NCBI RefSeq assembly: GCF_030055635.1
Contig: NZ_JASFYM010000017.1
Location: 1 to 46,841 of the forward strand
DNA: 46,841 bases
Source of the DNA: Methanothrix sp.
Lineage (GTDB): Archaea; Halobacteriota; Methanosarcinia; Methanotrichales; Methanotrichaceae
Reading direction: 5' to 3'
The notes beneath the pieces are model-generated. The model did no database searches. It saw only the letters and a program-made list of their open reading frames with translations, and was not told the origin of the DNA. Within the stretch, counting starts at the first letter, position 1, and every line of letters begins with the position of its first letter. A program made the translations under genes and the position numbers. This document shows, in pieces, positions 1-9,337 of the stretch.

Positions 1-174
1 TCAAAACAGTGTTTGGACCGAAGAATACCTGACATCAACAAACTGAGAGACGAAATCAATATCTGGCAACGGGAACGAAATGCGATCCGCGCAACTGTCC
101 GCTGGAAGTTCAGCAAAGACAACGCCAGAGCAAAACTCAAAAGACACTACAATATGGTTAAAAATAAATGTTAA
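1..174 (+). pseudogene. IS630-family transposase, C-terminal end (5' end outside window)
   Basis: An open frame enters from the left edge and stops at a TAA at 172-174, giving 57 residues. It reads QCLDRRIPDI near its start, followed by an amphipathic stretch with a WQRERN motif and a basic RAKLKRHY tail. This pattern matches the C-terminal end of IS630/Tc1-type DDE transposases as I know the family. Only the tail is visible, so I cannot tell whether the copy is intact upstream. No inverted repeat is obvious within the following 100 bases. Confidence 0.75.
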
Positions 175-183
175 AGAGCACTA

Positions 184-666
184 GTGATATTTACTCTCTT
201 AGTGATGTGTGTATGCAGTGGAGTTGAAACAAAAGCCTATGTGATCCAAGAGAAAAATATTTCATTCGATCTGCCAGGTGCGACAATAAAACGACAGGGT
301 TTTAATGTTTCAGGTGCAATGTTCTACGACTCTTTTGAGATAACGAAAGATAACGGCGTTGCTTATCTATATATGTACACAGTTGGGTCGCCTTGGAGCT
401 ATATGAGTTCTGAGGCCATAACCGATTTTCTTGTTGGTACAACTCGCGAAAACATGGAGAACGAAGGCTATATTGAAACCGGTAACTGGACATCTCAGGA
501 TCACTCTGGAAAATCTGTAACAGTATACAATTACTACCTGAAGGGTCAGCTGTTCGAAGTAAATCTTGCCATATGGCCACTAGAAGGTAAAAGATTTGCA
601 GAACTCTATGCCATACTAGATCGTGATTCTACAAATAAAATAATAAATACTCTAAAAGTTGAGTAA
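184..666 (+). CDS. Small secreted protein of unknown function
   Basis: This 160-residue ORF starts with GTG at 184, nine bases after the transposase stop. Residues 1-16 are hydrophobic (MIFTLLVMCVCSG) and look like a signal peptide, possibly a lipoprotein-like one because of the two cysteines, so the product is probably exported. The rest is rich in beta-forming and aromatic residues (Tyr, Trp), with no motif I recognise. The local sequence is more AT-rich than its right-hand neighbours, which fits recent acquisition together with the transposase remnant. Function unknown; it could also be the remainder of a larger gene if the true start lies upstream, but the transposase frame leaves little room. 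Confidence 0.6.
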   Translation: MIFTLLVMCVCSGVETKAYVIQEKNISFDLPGATIKRQGFNVSGAMFYDSFEITKDNGVAYLYMYTVGSPWSYMSSEAITDFLVGTTRENMENEGYIETGNWTSQDHSGKSVTVYNYYLKGQLFEVNLAIWPLEGKRFAELYAILDRDSTNKIINTLKVE

Positions 667-776
667 AGTAGAATAGGTCTGCATAATTATATTTTACATT
701 TTTCATCAAAAAGGTAATTTTCGGACCAAAGAAATCGTCTATCTCTGTAAGATGCCTATAGCTTCCGATTTTTCGC

Positions 777-2057
777 TCAGTCCGGCATGGGATCTCCACT
801 TATATGGCTCTCTTTCTCGAATATCGACTCGAAGAGGAAGTACTTCTCAACGTACGCCTTCAGCTCCTCGTCAGATATGCATGATCTCCTCTTCTCCTCA
901 TCATACAGCCTCTTTATCTCAGAGTGTATGAGATTGAGCCGCCAGTCGTCCTTGCTCACACTGACATCCATATCGATGAGCTCTCTCAGCGCCTCCTCGA
1001 CCTTGATCTTCAGAACCTCCCTGCCTGATGTCGGGCCTATCATGAGGCTTCTGGTGGCTCCCACGATCTCCGGCGGGTATGGCTCGTAGGTGAAGGGGTT
1101 CTTGATCACGCCAGCCGTGTGTATGCCGCTCTCATGCGAGAATATGTTCCTGCCAACCACTGCTTTGTTCCTCGGCACCCTTATGCCCACACGCTCCTCC
1201 ATGAACTGCGCGAACTCCGTCAGGCACGATAGATCGTACTTCTCGAAGCCCTCAACCCTGGTCTTCAGAAACAGCAGAACCTTCTCAAGCTCAGCGTTGC
1301 CAGCCCTCTCCCCTATGCCCAGAAATGTGAGGTTCGACCAGTTTGCTCCGTACCAGTAGCCGACGATGGAGTTCACCGTGCCGAAGCCGAAGTCGTCGTG
1401 GATGTGCGTCTCTATGTTCTTCACCCCCATCTCGCGCAGCCTCCGGACCATGTTTGGTATCGAGTACGGATCGTTCAGACCATCAAACGGCAGCCCGTAG
1501 CCGAGGGTGTCGCAGATGCGGATGGTACAATCCCTGTCTATATCGATTATCTCCCTAACAAGTGGGTACACGAAACCCTCCAGATCCGAGCGCGTGATGT
1601 CCTCCAGATGCGCTCTGGTTCTAAGACCATGGTCGACAGCATACTGAAGCGCATTTAGATACATCTCCCGCGCAGCCTCCCTTCCAGGAAGTCCCATCTT
1701 TATCAGCATGTGCGGATCAGAGATCGACATCAGTATGCCTGTCTCCCTGATCCCGTCCATCTCCAGAACAAGATCTATATCATTCGTGTTCGCCCTGCTC
1801 CAGCCTGTTACCTCCGGGTTGCACCCCCTGTCCAGCATCTCCCTTGCAGCCCTCTTGTCGGTGCTGCTGAACAGGAATACCTCCAGCTTCTCTATGCCTA
1901 TCCTGTGGAGGTACTCGTATATCCTCAGCCTGTCCCTCAGAGTTATGACTATCCCGGGCATCTGGGCTCCATCGCGAAGCGTGGAGTCGCTTATGTACAC
2001 ATCATTCCCGTTCGGCAATCTTATCTTCGGGAGATCCTCATAGGACATGAACCGCAT
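777..2057 (-). CDS. Homocitrate/isopropylmalate synthase family acyl transferase; candidate (Re)-citrate synthase
   Basis: This 426-residue protein has the DRE-TIM barrel metallolyase signature: STLRDGAQ near residue 25, a conserved ETHIHDDFG segment (metal-binding HxH) and a C-terminal SGIHTAG segment with a further His. The family condenses acetyl-CoA with a 2-oxo acid (2-oxoglutarate, 2-oxoisovalerate, pyruvate or oxaloacetate). The form STLRDGAQMPG, rather than the DGEQ of typical LeuA/AksA, and the lack of a long LeuA regulatory domain resemble the branch that includes (Re)-citrate synthase, so citrate formation is an inferred possibility. The ORF extends to a GTG at 2147, but I prefer the ATG at 2057, which has a GGAGG nine bases upstream. 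A TATA-like sequence lies at about 2194-2205. Substrate not proven. Confidence 0.8.
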   Translation of the reverse strand: MRFMSYEDLPKIRLPNGNDVYISDSTLRDGAQMPGIVITLRDRLRIYEYLHRIGIEKLEVFLFSSTDKRAAREMLDRGCNPEVTGWSRANTNDIDLVLEMDGIRETGILMSISDPHMLIKMGLPGREAAREMYLNALQYAVDHGLRTRAHLEDITRSDLEGFVYPLVREIIDIDRDCTIRICDTLGYGLPFDGLNDPYSIPNMVRRLREMGVKNIETHIHDDFGFGTVNSIVGYWYGANWSNLTFLGIGERAGNAELEKVLLFLKTRVEGFEKYDLSCLTEFAQFMEERVGIRVPRNKAVVGRNIFSHESGIHTAGVIKNPFTYEPYPPEIVGATRSLMIGPTSGREVLKIKVEEALRELIDMDVSVSKDDWRLNLIHSEIKRLYDEEKRRSCISDEELKAYVEKYFLFESIFEKESHISGDPMPD

Positions 2058-2362
2058 GCACATCAGCCTCCATTCAGGGCTCTGTGTTCGACGTGCTGTG
2101 GTGATCGGACAACCTCTAAAAGCAGGCATCAAAGCAGGAATCCACACATGCGCGAAGAAACAGGCCCTGATCCAGATAATAAGGTCGACGATGATATTTA
2201 TAAATTCTGCCCAATCTTAATTATAAAATTATATTAATATTATCAGGCGCTACTCTGTTAGGCTCTCTCATAAGATCGGGTGTATGAAGCAGGATTCCAA
2301 TGACTAAACACCGGATGCCATTATCCCAAAAGTAGAAATACGCATCGATCTAATTCACAATT
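2058..2362. promoter_or_regulatory. Divergent intergenic promoter region
   Basis: This 305-base stretch separates the synthase gene (minus) from the HTH-fen-dph2 operon (plus). It holds a TATA-like ATATTTATAAAT at 2194-2205 facing the minus-strand gene and a very AT-rich block at 2215-2245. The minus-strand leader would be about 110 nt if translation starts at 2057. I see no RNA gene, repeat or riboswitch in it. Confidence 0.45.
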
Positions 2363-2881
2363 ATGTCTCACGCCGACAGGATCATCAGGGCAGCATTCCA
2401 GTCGGATGAGGCTCTGAGGGAGGCTATAAGATCGGTCATCTCAGAGATGGGGATGAGCACCAGGGAGTTCAGCAGGATCTCATCAATACCCCAGAGCACC
2501 CTTTACAAGATACTCTCGGGGCACAGGGAGCCGAACATAACGACGCTCCGGCAGATCGTGAAGACCATCCGTGATCTCGAGGGCGGAGGCGAGAGGTTCA
2601 TAGCGATAATAGCCGCCAGGCCTGTTCTGGACAAGATCGAGGAGACCAAGATGCGCATCGGGGATAAGGTCTTCACGCTCCGCGAGTACTCAGCGACAAA
2701 TATCGAGGAGGCGATCATCGCTGCGGTCAGGGCAGAATCCGACGGCGCAGCCGCAGTAGTCTGTGCCCCGATCGTCAGCCCGACCGTTGAGAAACTCCTC
2801 ACAATACCGGTCGCCACGATAATACCCAGGGAGAGCGTAAAGAGGGCGATAGAGGTCGCGGCAAAGAAGATAGAGGTATGA
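2363..2881 (+). CDS. Predicted HTH transcriptional regulator (COG1709-like)
   Basis: A 172-residue protein. Residues about 30-60 form a Cro/C1-type helix-turn-helix (SRISSIPQSTLYKILSG), followed by a helix rich in R/K and then a C-terminal alpha/beta domain (residues 80-172) that carries a VVCAPIV segment and resembles a small-molecule-binding fold. Similar HTH plus sensor proteins are widespread in Euryarchaeota. It starts with ATG at 2363 and ends four bases before fen, so it is probably the first gene of an operon with fen and dph2. Whether it regulates that operon is unknown. The DNA-binding role is well supported, the effector is not. Confidence 0.75.
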   Translation: MSHADRIIRAAFQSDEALREAIRSVISEMGMSTREFSRISSIPQSTLYKILSGHREPNITTLRQIVKTIRDLEGGGERFIAIIAARPVLDKIEETKMRIGDKVFTLREYSATNIEEAIIAAVRAESDGAAAVVCAPIVSPTVEKLLTIPVATIIPRESVKRAIEVAAKKIEV

Positions 2882-2885
2882 GCGC

Positions 2886-3896
2886 ATGGGCGTCGATCTC
2901 GGGGACATTCTCACCAGAAAGAAGATCTCGATCGAGGATCTCTCGGGAAGCTGGATCGCAGTCGATGGATTCAACACCCTCTACCAGTTTCTCTCGACCA
3001 TAAGACAGCCTGACGGCACACCACTAATGGATTCTTCTGGAAGGATAACATCTCATCTATCAGGACTGCTCTACCGCATGACGAACCTCGTGGAGGCCGG
3101 GATCAGGGTTGCATTTGTCTTCGATGGCAGACCTCCAGAGCTCAAGGCAGGGACGCTTGCCGCCAGGGCCCAGATGAAGGAGATCGCGGAGATCCAGCTC
3201 CAGGAGGCGATAGCCACAGGTGCTGAGAGTTTCAGGTACGCGCAGGCCACAACGAGGATAAACAGCGAGATACTCCATGACTCCATCAGGCTCCTGGACG
3301 CCATGGGGATCCCGTATGTCCAGGCCCCCTCAGAGGGCGAGGCGCAGGCAGCCTTCATGGCGATCCGCGGGGATGTTGATTACGTCGCATCCCAGGACTA
3401 CGATTCCCTCCTCTTCGGAGCGCCCAGGGTTGTGAGGAACCTCGCGATCACAGGCAGGAGGAAGATGCCGAGGAAGAACGTTTACATCGAGGTCCCTCCT
3501 GAGGTAATCATCTTAGAGGATGAGCTCACCAGGCTCGGGATAAGCAGGGAGCAGCTCATAGACATAGGGATAATGTGCGGGACCGATTACAACAAAGGAC
3601 TCCAGAAGGTGGGTCCGAAGAGGGCGCTCAAGCTCATAAAAGAGCATGGATGCCTGGAGGCCGTGCTCGATGCGCTGGGGGAGAGCATCGAAAATCTTCA
3701 GGAGATACGGGATATCTTTCTGCATCCGGAGGTCACGGAAAGCTACGAGCTCAGGATGAAAAAGCCCAGTATCGATGAGATTGTCGGGTTTTTATGTAAC
3801 GAGAGGGACTTCTCGGAGGAGAGGGTCAGAAAAGCTGCGGAGCGCCTGAATGCATCGTTCCGCGCAGGGCAGTGCACACTTGAAAGGTGGTTCTGA
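2886..3896 (+). CDS. fen: Flap endonuclease 1
   Basis: This 336-residue enzyme is the archaeal FEN1, a structure-specific 5' nuclease that removes flaps during Okazaki-fragment maturation and base-excision repair. Visible active-site acidic residues are D27 (AVDGFN), the Asp in VFDGRPPE, the two Glu in APSEGEAQA, the two Asp in SQDYDSL and the Asp in CGTDYNKG. An HhH-type KVGPKRALKLI motif follows. The last eight residues, QCTLERWF, are a PCNA-interacting (PIP) box. Length is typical. It lies four bases after the HTH gene, and its TGA stop overlaps the ATG of dph2 by one base. Confidence 0.97.
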   Translation: MGVDLGDILTRKKISIEDLSGSWIAVDGFNTLYQFLSTIRQPDGTPLMDSSGRITSHLSGLLYRMTNLVEAGIRVAFVFDGRPPELKAGTLAARAQMKEIAEIQLQEAIATGAESFRYAQATTRINSEILHDSIRLLDAMGIPYVQAPSEGEAQAAFMAIRGDVDYVASQDYDSLLFGAPRVVRNLAITGRRKMPRKNVYIEVPPEVIILEDELTRLGISREQLIDIGIMCGTDYNKGLQKVGPKRALKLIKEHGCLEAVLDALGESIENLQEIRDIFLHPEVTESYELRMKKPSIDEIVGFLCNERDFSEERVRKAAERLNASFRAGQCTLERWF

Positions 3897-4894
3897 TGCT
3901 CATCTCAGGGTACGAGATCGATCTGGAGAAGGCGATCAGCATCATTAAAAGAGCGGGGGTCAGAAGGGTCGGCGTCCAGCTTCCCGATGGCCTGAAGAGA
4001 TCCGCTGCTGAGATCTCAGGGATCATAGCGGAGACCGGCGCTCAGGTTCTTGTCTCTGGGGATCCCTGCTATGGTGCATGTGATCTGGATCTCCAGCTGT
4101 GCAGCATGGTCGATCTGATGGTGCACATAGGCCACTCGGAGATGTGCGAGAGCCTGAGCGACAGGATTGTTTACGTGGAGGCGAGGATGCCATCTGATGT
4201 TGGAGATGTCGTGGAGAGATCCCTTGGATTCCTCACGAAAAGCAGGGTGGCTGTCTGCACAACCGTCCAGCATTCTCATATGATCGATCGTGTGATTGGG
4301 ATACTGAGATCTCACGGGATAGATGCCATCGCAGGCGGGCCGTCTCCGAGAACAAGGCACCGGGGGCAGGTTCTCGGCTGCTGCTACACAGCCGCCAGGG
4401 TCGGGGCAGAGGAGGCTCTCTTCATAGGCACCGGCAGGTTCCATCCTCTGGGCCTCTCGATGGCGACAGGCATGCGGGTGGTAGCAGCGGATCCTGTAAC
4501 AGGCTCGGTGGAGGAGATAGATTCGCAGGGTTTTCTAAGGTGGAGATACGGGATCATCGCCAGAGCATCGGATGCGAAGAGGATTGGGATCCTGATATCG
4601 AAGAAGCCGGGACAGAGGAGATGCGTGACCGCGAGGAGGCTCAGATCTCTCGGTAGATCTAAAGGAAAGAGCATGCTTGATGTCTACATAGACAGAATCG
4701 AGCCTGAGAGGATTCTCGATCTCGGCCTGGACGCGGTAGTCTCGACAGCATGCCCGAGAATCGCCCTCGATGACGCCCGCAGGTACAGCGTTCCCGTTCT
4801 GACACCGCCAGAGTTTGAAATGGCGCTTGGCACGAGAAACGATTACGTCTTCGACGAGATCCTCGAGGCATGCGGCGAGCCCGAAAGCACTTGA
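3896..4894 (+). CDS. dph2: Diphthamide biosynthesis enzyme Dph2 (2-(3-amino-3-carboxypropyl)histidine synthase)
   Basis: A 332-residue noncanonical radical SAM enzyme that transfers the 3-amino-3-carboxypropyl group of S-adenosylmethionine to a histidine of elongation factor 2, the first step to diphthamide. The protein shows the three-domain layout of archaeal Dph2 with one cluster cysteine per domain: GDPCYGACD near residue 58, LGCCYTAA near 160 and STACPRIALDD near 283. VQLPDGLK near the N terminus is also typical. The reading frame is open to a GTG at 3887, but ATG 3896 overlaps the fen stop (TGATG) and has AGGTGG just upstream, so I chose it. Last gene of the HTH-fen-dph2 operon. Confidence 0.95.
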   Translation: MLISGYEIDLEKAISIIKRAGVRRVGVQLPDGLKRSAAEISGIIAETGAQVLVSGDPCYGACDLDLQLCSMVDLMVHIGHSEMCESLSDRIVYVEARMPSDVGDVVERSLGFLTKSRVAVCTTVQHSHMIDRVIGILRSHGIDAIAGGPSPRTRHRGQVLGCCYTAARVGAEEALFIGTGRFHPLGLSMATGMRVVAADPVTGSVEEIDSQGFLRWRYGIIARASDAKRIGILISKKPGQRRCVTARRLRSLGRSKGKSMLDVYIDRIEPERILDLGLDAVVSTACPRIALDDARRYSVPVLTPPEFEMALGTRNDYVFDEILEACGEPEST

Positions 4895-4974
4895 TGGCCA
4901 GCAGGGGGCTCTCCGGAGAGCTTAGCACCGGAAGCGCGCGAGGATTCACTGTACCAGTCAAAGATGCACACAGG

Positions 4975-5010
4975 TTGATACGTATTTATATAAAAATACA
5001 TCAAAAATTG
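4975..5010. terminator. AT-rich hairpin between convergent dph2 and mfnA
   Basis: The sequence GTATTTATATAAAAATAC is an almost perfect inverted repeat and lies in a T/A-rich tract between the stop of dph2 and the stop of mfnA, which converge here. It is well placed to end transcription from both sides. The call rests on position and composition only. Confidence 0.45.
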
Positions 5011-5033
5011 TGTGCTTATGAAGCCTCGCGCCG

Positions 5034-6182
5034 TTAGCAGGACCTCCTGGAGGTGATCGCCTCCAGATCACTCAGGAACAGATCGAGGTTCTCCTGGGTC
5101 ATGTGCGGCATCAGTATGAGCCTCAGCGCCTTTGGCTCTCTGGTCATCGAGACGTGCCAGCCCCTCTCAAGCAGCGCCCTCCTGACCCCAGGCGGATCAT
5201 CGATCTTCAGCGCGACAACGTTCATCACAGGCTCTATGACTGGCTCGATGCCCATGGAACGGGCCTCTGAGACGAGATGCGCCGTCATCTCCATGCATCT
5301 CCTGACAACCTTCCTGTAACCATCAGTGCCGAGATGCATGATCACAGCGTATGTGGCAGCGGCTGCAGCTCCGCTCCTGGTGCCCGTCAGCGATGCCTGT
5401 CTCGCGACAGTCAGGTAGTACGTCTCTGTCTCAAGCCGTTTTACATGATCCGGACTCCTGAAGATCAAACCGCCGGCTGGAATCGGACTCATGCCCATCT
5501 TGTGCGGATCGATGGTTATCGACTGCACCCCCTCAACCCTGAAATCCCAGTGGTACTCTCTTTCAAGGAACGGCAGAACGAACCCGCCGAATGCTGCATC
5601 CACATGAAGAGGTATTCCGTTCTCGATCGCGAGCTCTGAGAGATCCTCAATTGGATCGACCTGGCCGAACTCTGTTGTTCCGGCGATGCCAACAACACAC
5701 ACCGTGTTCTCATCGATCAGCCTCTCGACATCCCCGACATCCACCCTGAGCATCTCATCGAGCTCTGCCTTCCGAACCTCCAGGTTGAGGAGATCCGCGA
5801 TCTTATCAAAGGAGAAGTGAGCCGATTTTGGAACGACTATGTTCCCGTCGCGCCTGCCGGATGAGTTCCTGGCGGCGCGTATCGCCTGGATGTTCGACTC
5901 GGTTCCGCCTGTTGATATGTAGCCTGATGCATCGGGGCATCCCAGTAGGGACCCAAGAATCCCAACAACCCTGCGCTCGATCTCCGATGTTCCTGGGAAC
6001 AACCCGGGATCGCCCAGGTTCGTCTCCAGGAACATGGTGTATGCCCGTACCGCCACGGGATGAGGGCGTGTGCACATTGTGGAGAGGAGACGTTCGTAGG
6101 AGGAGTCCCTCCCACGCATCTCCCTCAGGAGATCCTCGACGGTCTCCTCTGACAGACCTTTCTCCGGGAACGTGTACATCAT
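5034..6182 (-). CDS. mfnA: L-tyrosine/L-aspartate decarboxylase MfnA
   Basis: A 382-residue PLP-dependent group II decarboxylase. In methanogens MfnA makes tyramine for methanofuran and, in some lineages, beta-alanine from aspartate for coenzyme A. Visible features are STGGTESN, the HVDAAFGG segment with the PLP-pairing Asp, and DPHKMG with the Schiff-base lysine at about residue 228. The ORF runs on upstream to 6365, but the product MMYTFPEKG fits family starts and the ATG at 6182 overlaps the ppsA stop by four bases (ATGA) with AAGGA upstream. It is therefore translationally coupled to ppsA. Substrate choice (Tyr or Asp) cannot be read from sequence alone. Confidence 0.93.
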   Translation of the reverse strand: MMYTFPEKGLSEETVEDLLREMRGRDSSYERLLSTMCTRPHPVAVRAYTMFLETNLGDPGLFPGTSEIERRVVGILGSLLGCPDASGYISTGGTESNIQAIRAARNSSGRRDGNIVVPKSAHFSFDKIADLLNLEVRKAELDEMLRVDVGDVERLIDENTVCVVGIAGTTEFGQVDPIEDLSELAIENGIPLHVDAAFGGFVLPFLEREYHWDFRVEGVQSITIDPHKMGMSPIPAGGLIFRSPDHVKRLETETYYLTVARQASLTGTRSGAAAAATYAVIMHLGTDGYRKVVRRCMEMTAHLVSEARSMGIEPVIEPVMNVVALKIDDPPGVRRALLERGWHVSMTREPKALRLILMPHMTQENLDLFLSDLEAITSRRSC

Positions 6183-8443
6183 CGATTCCTTGCAGCCTCT
6201 AGGAGTATCGAGAGCTCCGCCCTTGCCACAGTCTCCCTCACAGCAGCCACCGCATCGATGTTCGCGGATATGCTGTCTATCCCGATCTCGACAAGCCGCC
6301 TGGCCATCTCCGGATATGATCCAGCCTGGCCGCATATCGATGTCTTGACACCGGCCTTCTTGCACCGCTCCACAACATACTCTATGAGCTTGATGACCGC
6401 TGGATGCATCTCAGAGTACAGGCCAGCGACGTTCTCGTTGTTCCTGTCCACGGCGAGCGTGTATTGGGTGAGATCGTTCGTGCCGAACGATATGAAGTCC
6501 AGTCCCTCCTCGATGAAGTCCTCGATTGTGAGCGCAGCAGCCGGCGTCTCGACCATTATCCCCACATCGATCCTGCTCAGATCCAGCCCTTCCTCGACCA
6601 TGATCTCTTTCGCCCGTTTGAGCTCGCTCACGTGCTGGACCATTGGAAGCATGATCCCCACGTTTGTGAGCCCGAGCTCGTGTAGCTTCTTGAACGCCCT
6701 TATCTCCAGCCGGAAGTGCTCCACCTCTGTGAGGTCCCTCCGTATCCCGCGCCAGCCGAGCATCGGGTTGTGCTCGATCGGCTCGTTCTCGCCGCCCTCC
6801 ATCGCACGGAATTCGTCCGTGGGCGCGTCCAGGGTTCTCACCCACACAGGCTTCGGGTAAAATGCATCTGCCACTATCTTGATGTTCCTGACGAGCTCAT
6901 TGACGTACTCCTCGCTCCGTCCTGATCGTATGTAATAACCAGGTGTCTTCCCCAGCCCCAGGATCATGTGCTCTATTCTGAGAAGACCCACACCGTCTGC
7001 CATCGTTGCGGCTGCAGCCTGTGCTCTCGTGGGCTCGCTGATGTTGACCTTGACCTCTGTCGCTGTCACCGGCTTGTAGGCCACAGCGACCGGCTGAGCC
7101 TTCTTCTCCTCGGCCACGGCCACCTTTCCCTCGTAGACCTGGCCCTTGGTGCCATCGACTGTGACAACCATCCCATCCCTGAGCACTTTTGTTGCGTTCT
7201 TTGTCCCCACAACCGCGGGGCAGCCGAGCTCGCGGCTCACTATGGCAGCATGACATGCCATGCCGCCCTCGTCTGTGACTATTGCTCCCGCGCGCCTCAT
7301 TGCAGGGACCATGTCGGGCATGGTCATGCGGGTGACCATTATGTCCCCGTCCTTTATCTTCTCCAGATCCCTGACTCCGGAGATGATCCTCACGGTGCCG
7401 GTGGCCGTGCCTGGAGACGCTCCGAGACCTGTGACCAGGACCCGGGCCGTGCCGGGAGCCTCTGCCGCGGCCTTTGCGGCGCTTTTTGCTATCGTTGTTA
7501 TCGGCCTTGACTGTAGGATGTATATCTTGTTCTTCTGCACGCCCCACTCTATGTCCTGGGGTATACCGTAGTGCCTCTCCAGGATCTCCGCATACTTCGC
7601 GAGATCCAGTATCTCGCTCTCGGTGAGAACCTGCGCATCCCTCTTCTCCGGTGGAACCGGTACTGTCACGGTCTTCGAGGTCACAGGATCCCTGACGATC
7701 ATGATCTCCTTCGTGGCGATCATCTTGTGGACTATCTTCTTGGAGGTTCTATCAACAACGTAGTTATCCGGAGACACACTGCCGCTGACAACCGCCTCTC
7801 CGAGACCCCATGCTGCCTCGATCACAACAAGCGGCTCTCCTGTGCTCGGCTGGGAGCTGAACATGACCCCTGACTTCTCCGAGTCGACCATCTTCTGGAC
7901 TATCGCGGAGAGGTTGACCTTCTCATGCTCGAAGCCCTGCTCGACCCTGTAGAATATCGCCCTCGCGCCGTAAAGTGATGCCCAGCACTTTTTAACGGCC
8001 TCGAACACAGCATCAGCGCCCCTGACGTTCAGGTATGTCTCCTGCTGGCCTGCGAAGCTCGCATCCGGAAGATCCTCTGCGGTCGCGCTGGATCTGACAG
8101 CGACGAAAACCTCCTCGCCCTCCCGCTCGCAGAGCTCCCTGTACCTCTCCTTTATCGCGTTCTCTATGTCCTTTGGAACCTCTGCATCCATCACGATCTT
8201 CTTGGCCCTGGCCTCTGCCCTCAGAAGCTCCTCAGGGTTGTTCACATCCACTTTCAGAGAGTCGAAGAGCTCTTTAGCAATGCCTGCACGCTCGATGAAC
8301 TGCCGGAAGGCCTGTGCCGTGACCGCAAACCCGCCAGGTACAGGAATGCCGATGTTTATCATCTCGCCCAGGCTCGCGCCCTTCCCGCCGACTACAGGTA
8401 TATCCTCCTTCCCCACCTCTTCAAGCCAAACAACGATCGCCAT
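6179..8443 (-). CDS. ppsA: Phosphoenolpyruvate synthase
   Basis: A 754-residue enzyme that converts pyruvate, ATP and water to PEP, AMP and phosphate, the entry to gluconeogenesis in an organism that builds pyruvate from acetyl-CoA. The N-terminal ATP-grasp part has GGKGASLGEM and RSSATAEDLP; the swivelling domain carries the phosphorylated histidine H398 in GGMACHAA; the C-terminal PEP-binding barrel has the acid/base cysteine C704 in SICGQAG. Length matches archaeal PpsA. A BRE/TATA pair lies upstream. It forms a two-gene operon with mfnA. Confidence 0.97.
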   Translation of the reverse strand: MAIVVWLEEVGKEDIPVVGGKGASLGEMINIGIPVPGGFAVTAQAFRQFIERAGIAKELFDSLKVDVNNPEELLRAEARAKKIVMDAEVPKDIENAIKERYRELCEREGEEVFVAVRSSATAEDLPDASFAGQQETYLNVRGADAVFEAVKKCWASLYGARAIFYRVEQGFEHEKVNLSAIVQKMVDSEKSGVMFSSQPSTGEPLVVIEAAWGLGEAVVSGSVSPDNYVVDRTSKKIVHKMIATKEIMIVRDPVTSKTVTVPVPPEKRDAQVLTESEILDLAKYAEILERHYGIPQDIEWGVQKNKIYILQSRPITTIAKSAAKAAAEAPGTARVLVTGLGASPGTATGTVRIISGVRDLEKIKDGDIMVTRMTMPDMVPAMRRAGAIVTDEGGMACHAAIVSRELGCPAVVGTKNATKVLRDGMVVTVDGTKGQVYEGKVAVAEEKKAQPVAVAYKPVTATEVKVNISEPTRAQAAAATMADGVGLLRIEHMILGLGKTPGYYIRSGRSEEYVNELVRNIKIVADAFYPKPVWVRTLDAPTDEFRAMEGGENEPIEHNPMLGWRGIRRDLTEVEHFRLEIRAFKKLHELGLTNVGIMLPMVQHVSELKRAKEIMVEEGLDLSRIDVGIMVETPAAALTIEDFIEEGLDFISFGTNDLTQYTLAVDRNNENVAGLYSEMHPAVIKLIEYVVERCKKAGVKTSICGQAGSYPEMARRLVEIGIDSISANIDAVAAVRETVARAELSILLEAARNR

Positions 8444-8498
8444 TAAAGTCAGCCTCTTAGCGTTATCATGAGAGATGGTGGTGCTTCAATTCGCGACC

Positions 8499-8518
8499 GT
8501 ATATTACTCTTTCCTTTC
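8499..8518 (-). promoter_or_regulatory. Promoter of ppsA-mfnA (BRE and TATA box)
   Basis: On the minus strand a purine-rich BRE (GAAAGGAAAGA) is followed by GTAATATAC, an archaeal TATA box. Transcription would start near 8478, giving a leader of about 35 nt before the ATG at 8443. Inferred from consensus and spacing. Confidence 0.5.
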
Positions 8519-8677
8519 AGATACAATGAGGTGGATGATCTCAAAATTACAGATCAGAATATGCTCGTCAGGGTCCAGAATTACTGATCAACGAAATCGC
8601 TATCATCCAAATCGGTCAATCATCAGACACTCTTCTAAGAATGCGATTTATCTCAACATATTGATCATGTTCGCAGA

Positions 8678-9337
8678 TCACCGGACCTGCAGCTCCCTGG
8701 CAACCTCCGCAGCCCTCCTGAGCGCCTTTATGGCATCCTCCCTCTTGAGATCCTCACGTCTGCTCTCAAGAAATCTCCTGAACTGTAGAAGCGTCTCCTC
8801 CGGAACCCTGCATCTGGCATCTCTTATCAGATTCTCATAGCTTCTGGAAGGAAAGTACCTGGCCCTCGCAATCTCCAGCAGATCTGCGGCGCTTTTCTCA
8901 TCGATGAGGCCCTCGTTCACAGCCAGCCTGAGGTTGTGGCGTATGTTGACCAGAGGCTCGGAGAGTGGCTCGAGCGTCACGGGATCGAAGACCAGGGCGA
9001 CCTCGTCGTCAGCGACTATCTCTCCGCTCTTATACGCACTGTAGATCTCGCCGACGCCCTCCATGCCATAGACATCCATCTCAGCTGCCCTCAGAGCTCC
9101 CATGCTTGAGGCGCCAATCACCCGCACGCCCATCTGGAGCGCCTCGAGGATCTCCTTGTGCGCCACAGAGGAGTCCTGGAAGAAGACGCCGTCTATCAGG
9201 CATATTATGTCCGCTCCATCTCTTGCAGCCGCGAGAACGTCTCCGCGCCTGGCTGGCGGCCTGTAATCCGCATCCAGGATGGAGCGCGCCTCATCATGAG
9301 GCATGCTTGGACCCAGAAACACGACGACTCTTGGCAT
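8678..9337 (-). CDS. tfuA: TfuA-like protein, partner of YcaO in McrA thioamidation
   Basis: A 219-residue TfuA-family protein ([11 protein letters not shown] near the N terminus; IDGVFFQ and IGASSMGALRAAEM in the middle). In methanogens TfuA works with YcaO to convert the backbone amide of a glycine in methyl-coenzyme M reductase alpha subunit to thioglycine; TfuA is thought to deliver or recruit the sulfur donor. That role is established for the family in Methanosarcina and reconstituted with archaeal proteins, and is transferred here by homology and gene pairing. It starts with ATG 9337, inside the last 44 bases of ycaO, so the two are translationally coupled. Confidence 0.93.
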   Translation of the reverse strand: MPRVVVFLGPSMPHDEARSILDADYRPPARRGDVLAAARDGADIICLIDGVFFQDSSVAHKEILEALQMGVRVIGASSMGALRAAEMDVYGMEGVGEIYSAYKSGEIVADDEVALVFDPVTLEPLSEPLVNIRHNLRLAVNEGLIDEKSAADLLEIARARYFPSRSYENLIRDARCRVPEETLLQFRRFLESRREDLKREDAIKALRRAAEVARELQVR

